A DNA stretch of 64,000 bases from Planctomycetota bacterium (GCA_012960475.1 DUBE01000043.1:62001-126000); one strand, 5' to 3'. Positions 34,715 through 44,202 are shown, counted from the first letter of the stretch. Notes: a model not told the origin generated them from the letters alone. Program-made: numbers and translations.

Positions 34715-35521
34715 ATGAAAGCTCCTGACCCCAACACGCCCCTGCTGGAAGTCAGGAATCTAACCCACTCGTTTGGGGAGCGTCTTGCAGTCAAGGACTT
34801 GTCGTTTCAAGTGTTCCCCGGACAGGTTGTGGGCTTGCTCGGTCCCAACGGCGCAGGCAAGACCACAACCGTGCGAGCTCTTTGCGGCCTACTGGCCCCC
34901 GACAAGGGAGAGATTCTCGTGGACGGAGTAAATCTGGCCGATGATCCCCTCGAAGCCAAGCGGCGGCTGGCTTTGATCCCAGATGGAGCGCCCCTCTATC
35001 CGAACTTGAGTCTGCGGCAGCACTTGGACCTTACGACCGGATTACGCGGGATTGAGCTTGGAGTTCAGGCCCAAGACCTGATCGATGGGCTGGCCCTGGG
35101 GGGTCGCGAGAACGAACCCATTGGTGGGTTTTCCCGGGGCATGCGCCAGCGAGCGGCATTGGTGCTGGCCCTCTCCGCGAACGCGCCTCTGCTGATTTTG
35201 GACGAGCCCTTGACCGGACTCGATGCACCAGGAACCGCCCTGATAAAAGAGGTCCTGCGTCAATGGGCCAATCACGGGGGCGCGGTGCTCTACACCTCAC
35301 ACCTCTTGGATGTGGTCGAGCGAGTTTGCGACTCCATGTTGATCCTCTCCGAAGGATCCCTGGTTGCCGAAGGAGACCTGGCAAGCTTGACCTCTGCTGC
35401 TGGAGGTGGGGGGACCTTGGAGGAGGTCTTCGCCGCCCTCGCCCACAGCGAAGACCCGGTCCTGGCCGCAAAGAAATTGCTCAGGTCCATTGGACGCGGT
35501 GCCATCCAAGAGAAGCGCTAG
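34715..35521 (+). CDS. ABC transporter ATP-binding protein
   Basis: 268 residues. Walker A GPNGAGKT (about 43-50), the signature motif in the variant form GGFSRGMRQR, Walker B LLILDEPLTGLD and an H-loop TSHLLD are all present. The variant F-S-R-G-M signature and overall pattern match the ABC-2/CcmA-like group (drug, Nod or lipid exporters). The C-terminus has a Gly-rich linker and a short helix ending in EKR. No permease is directly adjacent. The multi-pass membrane protein at 36663-38108 on the same strand is a candidate partner but lies beyond two genes on the other strand. Confidence 0.92.
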   Translation: MKAPDPNTPLLEVRNLTHSFGERLAVKDLSFQVFPGQVVGLLGPNGAGKTTTVRALCGLLAPDKGEILVDGVNLADDPLEAKRRLALIPDGAPLYPNLSLRQHLDLTTGLRGIELGVQAQDLIDGLALGGRENEPIGGFSRGMRQRAALVLALSANAPLLILDEPLTGLDAPGTALIKEVLRQWANHGGAVLYTSHLLDVVERVCDSMLILSEGSLVAEGDLASLTSAAGGGGTLEEVFAALAHSEDPVLAAKKLLRSIGRGAIQEKR

Positions 35522-35541
35522 GACCGAGCGGGCGCCAGCGC

Positions 35542-35940
35542 TCAACTGCGCGGCACCACCGGAATCGGCTTCATGTCCTTGTCCACCGCAACCATGGTCA
35601 CCATGGCCTCGGTAACATATTGCATGTCAGCCCCTCCGAACCTGCGCTGAGCCCAGACATCCACCCGCACGGTGATCGAGGTGCGCCCCACGCGCTCCGT
35701 CTTGGCGTAGAAAGAAACCAGATCCCCCACATAGACCGGCGCCTTGAAGTCGATCTTGTCCATTGACACCGTCACCACACTGCCTGTGTGGTTTTCGGAG
35801 GCTCCAATCGCAGCGGCCAGGTCAACCTCGGACAAGATCACACCGCCAAAAATCGTACCCACGGCGTTGGTGTCCCGGGGCAACATCAGACGACGAATGG
35901 AAGGACAGGATTCCGGGGGATTAGGGGAAGATTCAGTCAT
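35542..35940 (-). CDS. Acyl-CoA thioesterase, hotdog fold
   Basis: 132 residues, the size of a single-hotdog YciA/BACH-type acyl-CoA thioesterase that hydrolyses acyl-CoA to free acid and CoA. The family pattern is clear: RLMLPRDTNAVGTIFGGVIL with the catalytic Asn/Asp region (LSEVDLAAAIGA), DKIDFKAPVYVGDLVSFYAK and TSITVRVDVWAQ. The substrate chain length cannot be read from the sequence. It is probably co-transcribed with the alpha/beta hydrolase upstream (10 bp gap). Confidence 0.88.
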   Translation of the reverse strand: MTESSPNPPESCPSIRRLMLPRDTNAVGTIFGGVILSEVDLAAAIGASENHTGSVVTVSMDKIDFKAPVYVGDLVSFYAKTERVGRTSITVRVDVWAQRRFGGADMQYVTEAMVTMVAVDKDMKPIPVVPRS

Positions 35941-35950
35941 GGGTTGCTCT

Positions 35951-36589
35951 TCAGTCGATGGGACAGACAGCCCAGTCTCGGACTTTCTGCTGCAGAAGCG
36001 CTAGCTGCCCCTTGAAAAAATGGTCTGCGCCCCTGATTTCCTCAACGGAGATGTGCCCTGCCAAGCCCGGGAACTGATCCACCAAGTCCCGCCGCGTGCC
36101 GAATTCATCCTCGTCCGCCATCAACACAAGAGTCGGTGACTGGACTGCGGCGAGAAAAGGGCAAGCAAAAGCCCGCACGGGCAAAGCCACCAGCAGGAGC
36201 CGCTTGAGCTCTCGCCTCTGACTTCCCATACGGCAGGCCGCACGAGCCCCAAAGGAAAAACCTCCAGCCCAGAGGGGCAGACCCGGGCGTTGTTCGCCCA
36301 AGAAATCCAATGCCGCACCAAGATCCTCATCAGCTCCTGTGGAGTCGTCGCCGGGTCCTGTCCCAGCAACCTTTCCCGCGCTGCGCCCCACGCCTCGAAA
36401 ATTGAAGCGCAACACACTCACCCCCGCCTCTTGCAAGCCGCGTGCCGCACGATAGACCACACTGTTGTGCATGCTTCCCCCGTAACCGGGATGGGGGTGA
36501 CAAAAAACCATGGCCGCACGAGCAGAAGTGGACGGATCCCACAGAACCCCCTCGAGCCGCCCCTCGGGTCCTTCAAAATCCAGGTGCAT
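35951..36589 (-). CDS. Alpha/beta hydrolase, dienelactone-hydrolase-like
   Basis: 212 residues. The nucleophile elbow GGFSFGARAA (serine near 112), the opening block FCHPHPGYGGSMHN (oxyanion region, about 29-42), the block FNFRGVGRSAG, an acidic residue in LVLMADEDEFG and a C-terminal GADHFF histidine make a full catalytic triad. It belongs to the small YfhR/KynB-like cytosolic hydrolase group with an HPHP signature. The substrate is unknown. It precedes the thioesterase, so both may act on acyl compounds. Confidence 0.85.
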   Translation of the reverse strand: MHLDFEGPEGRLEGVLWDPSTSARAAMVFCHPHPGYGGSMHNSVVYRAARGLQEAGVSVLRFNFRGVGRSAGKVAGTGPGDDSTGADEDLGAALDFLGEQRPGLPLWAGGFSFGARAACRMGSQRRELKRLLLVALPVRAFACPFLAAVQSPTLVLMADEDEFGTRRDLVDQFPGLAGHISVEEIRGADHFFKGQLALLQQKVRDWAVCPID

Positions 36590-36662
36590 AAGATGACCAT
36601 AGCGACCCCGGCCCCAAGAGCTCGCTGGAATGTGCCCCTACGATGCTAGGATCAAAAAGTTC

Positions 36663-38108
36663 ATGGAACCCATCAGCGCAAAGCACCCCGGCCGCGTCCG
36701 GCTTCTTGCCCAGGCCCGCTTCAGTCAATCCCTGCCCGAAGGCGGTTGGCTGCCGGTGGCGGGAATTTTGATCCACGGTGGACTTCTGACGATCTGTGCC
36801 TTGATCTTGGGCGGCCAATTGATGCCGGAGTTATTCGGGGCGTTGACCCTGGGCCTTTCCGGAATTCTATGCGGCGTGGCGCTCCTGGGAGACCTCGCTC
36901 CCCTTCTCGCCCGCGATCACGCTGATGACTGGATTGAATCCCAACCAAGCACGCCGACCGATCACGCTCGCGCGCGTACCCTGGTATTGACTGTGGTGCT
37001 CGGCTCACTTGGAGCGGGGGGCATGATCCCTGTCGCCTTGCTCGGACCAGAAGGTCTCGCAACCTGGATGCTGCCCATTCTAGGTGCACTACAAGCTCTG
37101 GCCATCGCCACAGGCTTACTGCTCATCGAACGCTTCGCTGGCCGCCATGGAGCAGGGCTCTTGATTGGCTTGCAAACCCTGTTGTTGGCCCTGCTATTCG
37201 CCGGCTCGTTTCTGGTGTTGGATCGCTTGCCGCAGTTGGCGGCGATGACCGAGATCCCCGGGTACTGGCACATGTTCCCATCCATTGGTCTCGGCGGCCT
37301 CCTCGGGGACGCGCCCAACTGGATCTTCGCAGCGCCAGTCTTGGTCCTGGCGCTCGCCCTGCCCTTCGTACCGGCTTCCAAGGCAGAACTACCGCACAGC
37401 ACGGACACTCCCCTGGCGCGCTTGCTGGCCCCAATAGCGCGCGTGATCGAAAAAGTGTTCCTGGCTCCGGCCCAAAGGGCCCCCTTCCGCTTCATCCAAG
37501 CGGCTTTGCCAGCCGAACGGGACTTCGCCATTCGCGCCTGGCCCCTGGGCATCGCGCCCCTGGCCCTGTTGGGCATAGGCGCAGATCCCAGCACGCTCCA
37601 TGGCCGGGGGCTCTTTGCTCTGGTCGCATTTGCACCCGCAGCCTACCTGCCCGTGTTCCTGATGTTCGTGCCCACCACGCGCACGCCTGGGGCCCGATGG
37701 ATCTTGGACTCGGCGCCTCTGCACCCTCATCACGAAGCGATCGCAGGTCGCTGGGCCGTTGCCCTACGAGTGGTTCTGCCCCTGCAAGCGGTGATTGGTC
37801 TAGCCCTCTTCACGGCGCTGCCCGGCACACAAGTTCTGGCGTGGTGCCTGGCGTCGCTCTTGTCCGCGGGCTTGGTCTTGACCATGAGTTGGCACTCCAA
37901 CGTAAGCTTCGCGCCCCTTTCCAGCGAAGCAGTTGACTTGGGAGGCGCCTTTGAAGGAGGAGGCGGGACCCTCTTGATCAACGCCTTGATGGTGGGGGCC
38001 ATCGCGCTCGGGGTCTGGCATTGGAACCCCTTGCCGGTCACAGTCTTGGTAGCCCTCTTGATTTTCCTGGCGATAGCACGAAGGCTCGCCTTTCACTCGG
38101 TTCCGTAA
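36663..38108 (+). CDS. Multi-pass membrane protein, unknown function
   Basis: About 481 residues from the ATG at 36663 (the frame is open from 36630). Around ten to eleven hydrophobic segments are spread over the whole length, with short charged loops (for example RDHADDWIESQ and TTRTPGARWILDSAPLHPHH). I do not recognise the family. The layout is compatible with an ABC-type permease or exporter domain and would suit the ATPase at 34715-35521, but there is no sequence proof. A cytosolic loop at about residues 230-275 follows the sixth segment. Confidence 0.6.
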   Translation: MEPISAKHPGRVRLLAQARFSQSLPEGGWLPVAGILIHGGLLTICALILGGQLMPELFGALTLGLSGILCGVALLGDLAPLLARDHADDWIESQPSTPTDHARARTLVLTVVLGSLGAGGMIPVALLGPEGLATWMLPILGALQALAIATGLLLIERFAGRHGAGLLIGLQTLLLALLFAGSFLVLDRLPQLAAMTEIPGYWHMFPSIGLGGLLGDAPNWIFAAPVLVLALALPFVPASKAELPHSTDTPLARLLAPIARVIEKVFLAPAQRAPFRFIQAALPAERDFAIRAWPLGIAPLALLGIGADPSTLHGRGLFALVAFAPAAYLPVFLMFVPTTRTPGARWILDSAPLHPHHEAIAGRWAVALRVVLPLQAVIGLALFTALPGTQVLAWCLASLLSAGLVLTMSWHSNVSFAPLSSEAVDLGGAFEGGGGTLLINALMVGAIALGVWHWNPLPVTVLVALLIFLAIARRLAFHSVP

Positions 38109-38111
38109 CGC

Positions 38112-39170
38112 CTAGCGCTTGCTCTCCAGAAACAAACGCAGATCTTCGGGCAGGGGACTTGCCACTCGAATGCGTTCTCCACTTTGGGGATGGTTGAAAC
38201 TGATTGCATGGTGATGTAGAGCATGCCGCGGGAGTTCGAGCAACTCGTGGTCCTCTTGGCTCAACCCTTCCTCCGCTGCGCGAATGAACAGCTGCTCGTC
38301 AACGCCGTAGAGTTTGTCCCCCACAAGCGGCATGCCGATTGAGGCCAAGTGCAATCGAATCTGATGCTGCCGTCCGGTGAAGAGCCGACACTCCAACAGG
38401 GAATAGGGCCCGACCTGCTCCAGGATGCGCCAGTCCGTGCGCGACTTGAGGCCGTCCTCTGCCACCGTCATCTTGATTCGCACAGAGCTCGCGTGGGACT
38501 CGCGAATAGGCCGCCTGATCGAGCCCTTCTCCCCTGGAACCGGTCCGCGCACGATCGCCAGATACAACTTTTCATTGCTGCCCTCTTCAAACTGCCGACG
38601 CAAATCCAAATGGGAACTGGACTGCAAACCAGCCAGCACGATGCCACTGGTTTCGCGATCGAGCCGATGAGCCAAACGCGGCAGGCCCCTGCTGGAACTC
38701 GATCGATCCACATAGTGAGCATGAATCCGTTGGATCAAGGTGTCGTTCACATGACGGCCACTGGGATGCACGGCAACCCCCGCAGGCTTTTCCACCAGCA
38801 GAACATGTTCATCCTCGTGCAGGATCTGGAGAGCAGTCAACGGCCCCACGGGCGCTGGGATGCGTAGGTCCGAAGGGATCTCCACACGCACTTGGGTCCC
38901 GTGCCGCAGATGCCGCCCGGGGCGCCGCTCGATGGCCCAGGTACCACTACCCTCAGGAACGCCAGGCATGGAGGGATCGAGGGACACAAAGCCATCCTTG
39001 ATCAACTTCTGAATCGAAGAACGCGAACGCCAGGTCAAGTGAGCGCTGAGGAACTGGTCCAAGCGCATGTTCAGCTCTTCCTTGGGCAGACGAAAGAAAC
39101 TCCCGTCCACTTGCAGCAAGACCTGTTCAAGGGGCCGGTTGAGGTCACGATCTTTAGGCAAGAGTCCCAC
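38112..39170 (-). CDS. RluA-family 23S/tRNA pseudouridine synthase
   Basis: 352 residues. An N-terminal S4-like RNA-binding domain (NMRLDQFLSAHL, about 34-45) precedes the catalytic domain with VEKPAGVAVHPSG (about 127-138), the catalytic loop HRLDRETSG (Asp about 171) and FTGRQHQIRLHLASIGMPLV (about 265-284). These mark the RluA/RluC/RluD family, which isomerises uridine to pseudouridine in 23S rRNA or tRNA. Which site it modifies cannot be told from sequence alone. Confidence 0.92.
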   Translation of the reverse strand: MGLLPKDRDLNRPLEQVLLQVDGSFFRLPKEELNMRLDQFLSAHLTWRSRSSIQKLIKDGFVSLDPSMPGVPEGSGTWAIERRPGRHLRHGTQVRVEIPSDLRIPAPVGPLTALQILHEDEHVLLVEKPAGVAVHPSGRHVNDTLIQRIHAHYVDRSSSSRGLPRLAHRLDRETSGIVLAGLQSSSHLDLRRQFEEGSNEKLYLAIVRGPVPGEKGSIRRPIRESHASSVRIKMTVAEDGLKSRTDWRILEQVGPYSLLECRLFTGRQHQIRLHLASIGMPLVGDKLYGVDEQLFIRAAEEGLSQEDHELLELPRHALHHHAISFNHPQSGERIRVASPLPEDLRLFLESKR

Positions 39171-39226
39171 GGTGACCTAAAGGATAACGAAGCGCCCCGA
39201 CGACCGCGCGATCCTGCCCTTGGAAG

Positions 39227-39268
39227 CGCCAGAGGCCGCTTGATCGTGCGATCAAGCGGCCTCTGGCG
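39227..39268. terminator. Perfect 20-bp stem, likely rpsU terminator
   Basis: A perfect 20-base inverted repeat (CGCCAGAGGCCGCTTGATCG and its complement) around a two-base centre lies 24 bases past the rpsU stop and between two minus-strand genes. It has no clear T-run on either side, so termination may depend on the stem alone or on other factors. Confidence 0.6.
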
Positions 39269-39292
39269 TAGTAGGGTTCCCGTTCTGCTGAA

Positions 39293-39517
39293 TCAGCTGC
39301 GACGACGACGAATCCGACGATTCGGGTCATTCTTGCGGGTTGCTTTCTGAATGGTACGCAAGCGCTCCCGACGCTCACGACGGCGCTCATCAGAACGCTT
39401 TTCGTGGAAGGAATTGGCCTTGGCGGCCTTAAAAATACCCCCGAAGTTGCACTGGCGCTTGAAACGGCGCAGGGCAGCCTCGAGAGACTCGTTGGATCGA
39501 ACGGTGACCTTGATCAC
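39293..39517 (-). CDS. rpsU: 30S ribosomal protein S21
   Basis: 74 residues, basic, with the S21 signature VRSNESLEAALRRFKRQC (about 6-23) and an Arg/Lys-rich helical tail ending RRIRRRRS. S21 binds the 30S platform near the 3' end of 16S rRNA and helps initiation. The gene stands alone with a strong hairpin after it. Confidence 0.96.
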   Translation of the reverse strand: MIKVTVRSNESLEAALRRFKRQCNFGGIFKAAKANSFHEKRSDERRRERRERLRTIQKATRKNDPNRRIRRRRS

Positions 39518-39632
39518 GATGGGCTTCGCTTGAATGGGGGTACAGAGGTGCTCACCGATCCCAGCGGGGATCGATGCGGGCGAGCAAGATAGCGATCAGC
39601 GGGGGATTCCGCCATGATTCGCCCTGGAAAAG

Positions 39633-41918
39633 GTGCCCAAAGGCTGCCATTCTTCGATTGTGTCGCAGCGCCCCAACTCCTCCAGCCCCTCCCCGGGGGA
39701 CCAAACAAGCGCTCTGCAGGGGGTCGTGGAGCGGGTCACCTACCACGATGAGGACTCCCTCTACACGGTACTGAGGGTGCTGCCAGAGAGCGGTTTCTCG
39801 CCCTCTGGAGGTACTGGGAGTCTGTTCGCCCCGACCCGGGTAACCGCCGTAGGACGCATGTTGGAGCCCTTGGAGGGCCAACGGGTACGCTTGGAAGGTA
39901 CCTGGGGCCGCCATTCCACCCACGGGGATCAGTTTGAGTTCAACTCAAACCTGCCTCTGGATCCGGGGGATGAGGAAGGGCTCATACGCTACCTGTCCTC
40001 CAAGGCTTTTGAGGGCATCGGCGAGACTATCGCCCAGCGCATCGTCGAGAAACTGGGCACGGGAACCCTGGACATTATTCGCGATCACCCGGAATCTCTG
40101 GAAGCGGTCAGCGGCCTGCGGGCCAGCGTGCGCAAGCGCCTGGTGGCCGCGGTGCTGGCTCGCCACGCCCAACACCAGACCGCAGCATTCCTGATGGGCC
40201 TGGGTCTGGGACCGGTACGAACCCAGACGATCATGACGACCCTGGGAAGCAACTGCGAAAGCCAGGTACGCGAAGATCCCTACGTGTTGATCAGCGTGCG
40301 TGGTATGGCATTCAGGTCCACAGACAAGGTGGCCCTTGAGTTGGGTCTGGAGCTCGACGATCCACGCCGATTGGTGGCTGGCATTGAGCAAAGCCTCAAG
40401 CAAGCTGCCGATAACGGCCACTGCTTGTTGCGTCAAGGGGACCTCATGACAGCTGCCCATGACCTACTCGGAAGCAAGGCAACGAACGAGGGTCTGGAGT
40501 CCGCGCTACAGGACCTGATTCGACAAGATCGCGCCTGGATCGATCGCTCCCTCTTGCCGGACGAAGAAGCAAACCACGCGCTGCACCCGGTTTACCTGCC
40601 CTACCTGGGAACATCCGAGCGTGAGCTGGCCAAGAACATCGGGCGCTTGTTGAAGGTGGGCAAGGTGGAGGCCCTGGCTAGCAGGGACCAGGTACAGGAA
40701 CTGGAGAAACGCACTGGGATCGAGTTGCACGAAGATCAGCGGGCGGCGGTTTTGGGGCTCTTGGCCTCGCCAGTGGCGCTGCTTACGGGAGGCCCAGGAG
40801 TGGGCAAGACCACCATCATGCGATGGATCGCAGATCTTGCCACCGCTGCGGGCTACGAGGTCAAACTCGCCTCACCCACAGGCCGAGCAGCAAAACGTCT
40901 CAGCGAGGCAACACAGCGACCCGCATCAACCATTCATCGCCTGCTCAAGGTGCAGCCCCCGGACGGATTCGAGCACAACGCCCGCAAACCCCTGGAGGCG
41001 GGCCTCGTGCTAGTGGACGAGATCTCCATGCTCGATGTGGTCCTGGCCCACCATCTGGTCTCTGCCATCGCCGCCCCCACGCGCCTGATCCTGGTGGGGG
41101 ACCCCGATCAGCTGCCTTCGGTGGGTGCGGGCAACGTGCTGGCGGACCTCTTGGCATCCGAAGTGATTCCCACCCATCGCCTGACCCAGGTCTTTCGCCA
41201 GGATGAACAGAGCCTGATCGTCTCCAACGCCCACCGGGTTCTGGCAGGGGAAATGCCTGAACTTCCCGGCCCTAGCGAACGTCAGGCGAGCTTCTACTTC
41301 TTCCGCGCCGAAGATCCTGCCAAGATCGCCGACCTCTTGATCGAAGTAGTGTCCAAGCGCATCCCCGATAAGTTTGGTTTGGACTGGACCGAGGATGTAC
41401 AGGTGATCGCTCCCATGTACAAAGGAGATGCAGGAGTGGATGCCCTGAACGACCGCTTACGCGATGCTGCAAACTACGGAGGTCGTGAAGTCGAGCGCAA
41501 CGGTCACATCTGGCGCACTGGTGATCGCGTGATTCAAACCCGCAACGACTACGAGAAGAACGTGTTCAATGGAGATATGGGGCGCATCAGTCAAGTCTCC
41601 CCCGATGGAGTAATAACGGTCAAGTTCTCCGATCAAACCCAATCCTACTCCAAGGGTGAACTCAACGACCTGCGTCCCGCCTTTGCTATCACCGTGCACC
41701 GCAGTCAGGGTGGAGAATATCCCTGCGTGGTGATGCCGCTTGTACGTGGCCATCGCATCATGCTCCAACGCAACCTGCTCTACACAGCCATCACCCGCGC
41801 CAAGCAATTGGTGGTACTGGTGGGTTCTGAGGTTGCCCTGCGTTGGGCGGTGGAAACCGCCGACCAGGCCCAACGCATGAGCATGCTCAAGGAACGCCTG
41901 ATCGAGGCTCGCGAATAG
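39633..41918 (+). CDS. RecD2-like SF1B DNA helicase
   Basis: 761 residues from GTG, the length of stand-alone RecD2. The N-terminal OB-like domain (GVVERVTYHDEDSLYTVLRV), helix-hairpin-helix region (FEGIGETIAQRIVEKLG, about 127-143) and two RecA-like domains are present: Walker A LTGGPGVGKTT (about 385-395), motif II LVDEISMLD (about 460-468), motif III LVGDPDQLPSVG and motif VI TAITRAKQLVVLVG. The YEKNVFNGDMG block typical of RecD2 is also there. RecD2 unwinds DNA 5' to 3' and protects forks, without RecBC partners. The precise start is uncertain because no strong SD is visible. Confidence 0.94.
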   Translation: MPKGCHSSIVSQRPNSSSPSPGDQTSALQGVVERVTYHDEDSLYTVLRVLPESGFSPSGGTGSLFAPTRVTAVGRMLEPLEGQRVRLEGTWGRHSTHGDQFEFNSNLPLDPGDEEGLIRYLSSKAFEGIGETIAQRIVEKLGTGTLDIIRDHPESLEAVSGLRASVRKRLVAAVLARHAQHQTAAFLMGLGLGPVRTQTIMTTLGSNCESQVREDPYVLISVRGMAFRSTDKVALELGLELDDPRRLVAGIEQSLKQAADNGHCLLRQGDLMTAAHDLLGSKATNEGLESALQDLIRQDRAWIDRSLLPDEEANHALHPVYLPYLGTSERELAKNIGRLLKVGKVEALASRDQVQELEKRTGIELHEDQRAAVLGLLASPVALLTGGPGVGKTTIMRWIADLATAAGYEVKLASPTGRAAKRLSEATQRPASTIHRLLKVQPPDGFEHNARKPLEAGLVLVDEISMLDVVLAHHLVSAIAAPTRLILVGDPDQLPSVGAGNVLADLLASEVIPTHRLTQVFRQDEQSLIVSNAHRVLAGEMPELPGPSERQASFYFFRAEDPAKIADLLIEVVSKRIPDKFGLDWTEDVQVIAPMYKGDAGVDALNDRLRDAANYGGREVERNGHIWRTGDRVIQTRNDYEKNVFNGDMGRISQVSPDGVITVKFSDQTQSYSKGELNDLRPAFAITVHRSQGGEYPCVVMPLVRGHRIMLQRNLLYTAITRAKQLVVLVGSEVALRWAVETADQAQRMSMLKERLIEARE

Positions 41919-42139
41919 CTCTTGAACCCCGAATCCCAAAAGTCCCAGAGCCGCCCAGCTTGCGCTGACCGGCTCCGAGGTTGCGTTACAGTTGGTTCGA
42001 AAGTGTCGCTCAAACCCCCAGAACTGAGGGCCAATCGACCGAACGAGGCTATTTCTAGGTAGCTCAGGCCAGAGTGGCAAGTACAAAGCGATAGGATTCT
42101 CACCTGAATTTGCGCTAAATTGGCCGTAGGGCCTCGAAA

Positions 42140-43420
42140 TCAGCGTTTCTTGGGTGGCGCCGGAGGGAAGTACTCGCGTCCTTCGAGGCCCTCGGGCAGA
42201 CAGCGCATTCCTTCACTGGCCCCCTCATCCGAGTGCGCGTTGCGATATCCCTCGCCATAACCTGCTTGCTTCATCAGGGCAGTCGCAGCGTTACGCAGGT
42301 GCTTGGGAACCGGTTCAGCTATAGTCTGCTCCACATCCCGCTCAGCCTGAGAGAGGGCCAGATAGACCGAGTTGTCCTTGCGCGTACGAGCGAGATAGAC
42401 CGCCGCCTGGGCCAGGGCGAGCTTGGCCTCGGGATAGCCCAAACGGTGAAAGGCGTCCCCCGCGTCCAAAGCAATGCGCAGGGCAAAGGGGTCCGCCAGG
42501 CCGATGTCCTCGGTAGCAGCGCGAATCAAACGCCGAGCAATGAAGTTGCCATCCTCGCCGGCACTCATCATGCGCGTGACCCAGTAGAGGGTCGCGTCTT
42601 GATCGCTGTTGCGAATGGACTTGTGCAGTGCGCTGATCAAGTTGTAATGCTCTTCCCCGCCCTTGTCGTAGAGCACAAGTTTGCGCTGCAGGGCTTCTTC
42701 CACCAATTCAAGAGTCAGCTCGCCCCCCTCGGTCTGCAAGGCGGCGCATGTCTCAAGAGCGGTCAGGGCCCGACGTGCGTCTCCATCTGTACCATGGGCA
42801 ATACGCTCAAGGACTTGTGATTCTGCACTCCAATTACCTGCAAGGCCTTGTGGCTCGACTAGCGCACGTTCAAGCACCAACACGATCTGCTCGGGACTCA
42901 AAGGTTCCAGCAAGAGCGCGCGACAGCGGGAAAGGAGCGCACCGTTGACCTCGAAGGAGGGATTTTCGGTTGTGGCTCCAACAAGCAAGATGTCCCCGCG
43001 TTCCACATGAGGCAAGAATGCGTCCTGCTGGGCCTTGTTGAAGCGATGGATCTCGTCAACAAACACCAGGGTGCTCTTGCCCGTGCGTGCCTTTTCATCC
43101 CGCGCTTCGCCCATCAGGATTCGGATCTCCTTGATGCCGGAAAGCACTGCCGAGTAGGCCACAAAGGAGAGGCCAGAAGCGCCAGCAATCAAGCGCGCCA
43201 GAGTGGTTTTGCCCACGCCGGGAGGGCCCCAGAGGATCAAGCTCTGGGTCAGGTCACCCCTCAGGGCACGTGAGAGAATCTTGCCCTCGTTGACCAGATG
43301 TACCTGGCCCACGAACTCAATCAGAGACCGCGGACGCATGCGATCTGCAAGCGGCGCGTCAGCCGCAGCGTGCGCGAGGGGATCAAGGCCGGGTACCTGC
43401 TCTTCGAAAAGGCTGCTCAT
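42140..43420 (-). CDS. rarA: Replication-associated recombination protein A (RarA/MgsA AAA+ ATPase)
   Basis: 426 residues. It opens with PLADRMRPRSLIEFVGQVHL, then Walker A WGPPGVGKTT (about 64-73), Walker B FVDEIHRFNKAQQDAFLPHVE-type sequence (about 118-135), sensor 1 GATTENPSFE and the RarA C-terminal domain (LISALHKSIRNSDQDATLYW). RarA/Mgs1/WRNIP1 acts at stalled replication forks and ssDNA gaps. The stop of the next upstream gene (TrmH-type) overlaps its start by four bases, indicating coupling. Confidence 0.95.
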   Translation of the reverse strand: MSSLFEEQVPGLDPLAHAAADAPLADRMRPRSLIEFVGQVHLVNEGKILSRALRGDLTQSLILWGPPGVGKTTLARLIAGASGLSFVAYSAVLSGIKEIRILMGEARDEKARTGKSTLVFVDEIHRFNKAQQDAFLPHVERGDILLVGATTENPSFEVNGALLSRCRALLLEPLSPEQIVLVLERALVEPQGLAGNWSAESQVLERIAHGTDGDARRALTALETCAALQTEGGELTLELVEEALQRKLVLYDKGGEEHYNLISALHKSIRNSDQDATLYWVTRMMSAGEDGNFIARRLIRAATEDIGLADPFALRIALDAGDAFHRLGYPEAKLALAQAAVYLARTRKDNSVYLALSQAERDVEQTIAEPVPKHLRNAATALMKQAGYGEGYRNAHSDEGASEGMRCLPEGLEGREYFPPAPPKKR

Positions 43421-44202
43421 TGTCCCGAAACCCTCCCTGCGGCAAAAAGCAAGAGCGCCCCCGCCACGGTCACATTGAGAGACTCCACCTGACCGGCCAT
43501 GGGAATCGTGACCTGTTCAAAGTCGGCGCAACACTCAGGCGGGCCACTTGTTTCGCCACTGACCCAAAGGGCTCGTGGCCCGGACCAGCTGAAGTCCTTG
43601 AAGGACTGACCCTCGCGCGTCGCCGCAATGACCGACTTCCATCCAAGCGAGGCAAGCGTCTCAGCCACCTCCTTTGACCCAACTCCGCACACCACCGGCA
43701 AGCGCAGCAAGCTGCCCATGGACCCGCGCAGGGCCCGGGAATTCCAGGGGCTTACGCCCCCTTCAGCATGCACCAGGGCCCGCGCTCCCGCCGCTTCGGC
43801 GGCCCTGGCCAGAGCGCCCAAATTGCCCGGATCCGCGATCCCGCAGGTGACCAGCAAGAGATCTTGGGGGCCAGGCTGCAAGGAACTGAGTTCCACCGCC
43901 GGAGGAGGGGTTGCCAGGGCAACTACGCCAGGAGAAGACAGAATGCCTCCGATCCCATCAAGCAACCCTCCCTTGACCCAGCGCATGAGCTCAGGATCAG
44001 CACCCGCATCCAGCAGGGGGTGAGGATCTGTACGCTCATCGAGCAAGATGACCTCAAAGCCTGCCCGGGCCCCAAGCGCGTCGGTGACCAAGTGCAAGCC
44101 CTCCAGCAGCAAGGTGTTCTTTTCCTTGCCAGCCGCAATCCCACGTACCCGCTTGAGGGTCGGATTCTGCCGGGATTCAATCAGTTCAGGGGAAGAGCAC
44201 AT
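43417..44202 (-). CDS. TrmH/SpoU-family RNA 2'-O-methyltransferase
   Basis: 261 residues. The SPOUT knot motifs are clear: motif 1 GIADPGNLGALARAAEAAGA (about 140-159), motif 2 LWVSGETSGPP (about 212-222) and motif 3 IPMAGQVESLNVTVAGALLL (about 231-250). An N-terminal substrate-binding region has NPTLKRVRGIA and LLLEGLHLV. The family methylates the 2'-OH of ribose in rRNA or tRNA using SAM. The exact target (for example 23S G2251 or tRNA G18) is unknown. It is coupled to rarA downstream (4 bp overlap). Confidence 0.9.
   Translation of the reverse strand: MCSSPELIESRQNPTLKRVRGIAAGKEKNTLLLEGLHLVTDALGARAGFEVILLDERTDPHPLLDAGADPELMRWVKGGLLDGIGGILSSPGVVALATPPPAVELSSLQPGPQDLLLVTCGIADPGNLGALARAAEAAGARALVHAEGGVSPWNSRALRGSMGSLLRLPVVCGVGSKEVAETLASLGWKSVIAATREGQSFKDFSWSGPRALWVSGETSGPPECCADFEQVTIPMAGQVESLNVTVAGALLLFAAGRVSGQ

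Noticed and set aside
41985-42005. GGTTCGAA sequence that looks like a tRNA T-loop
   Set aside because: No matching acceptor, anticodon or D arm could be folded around it.
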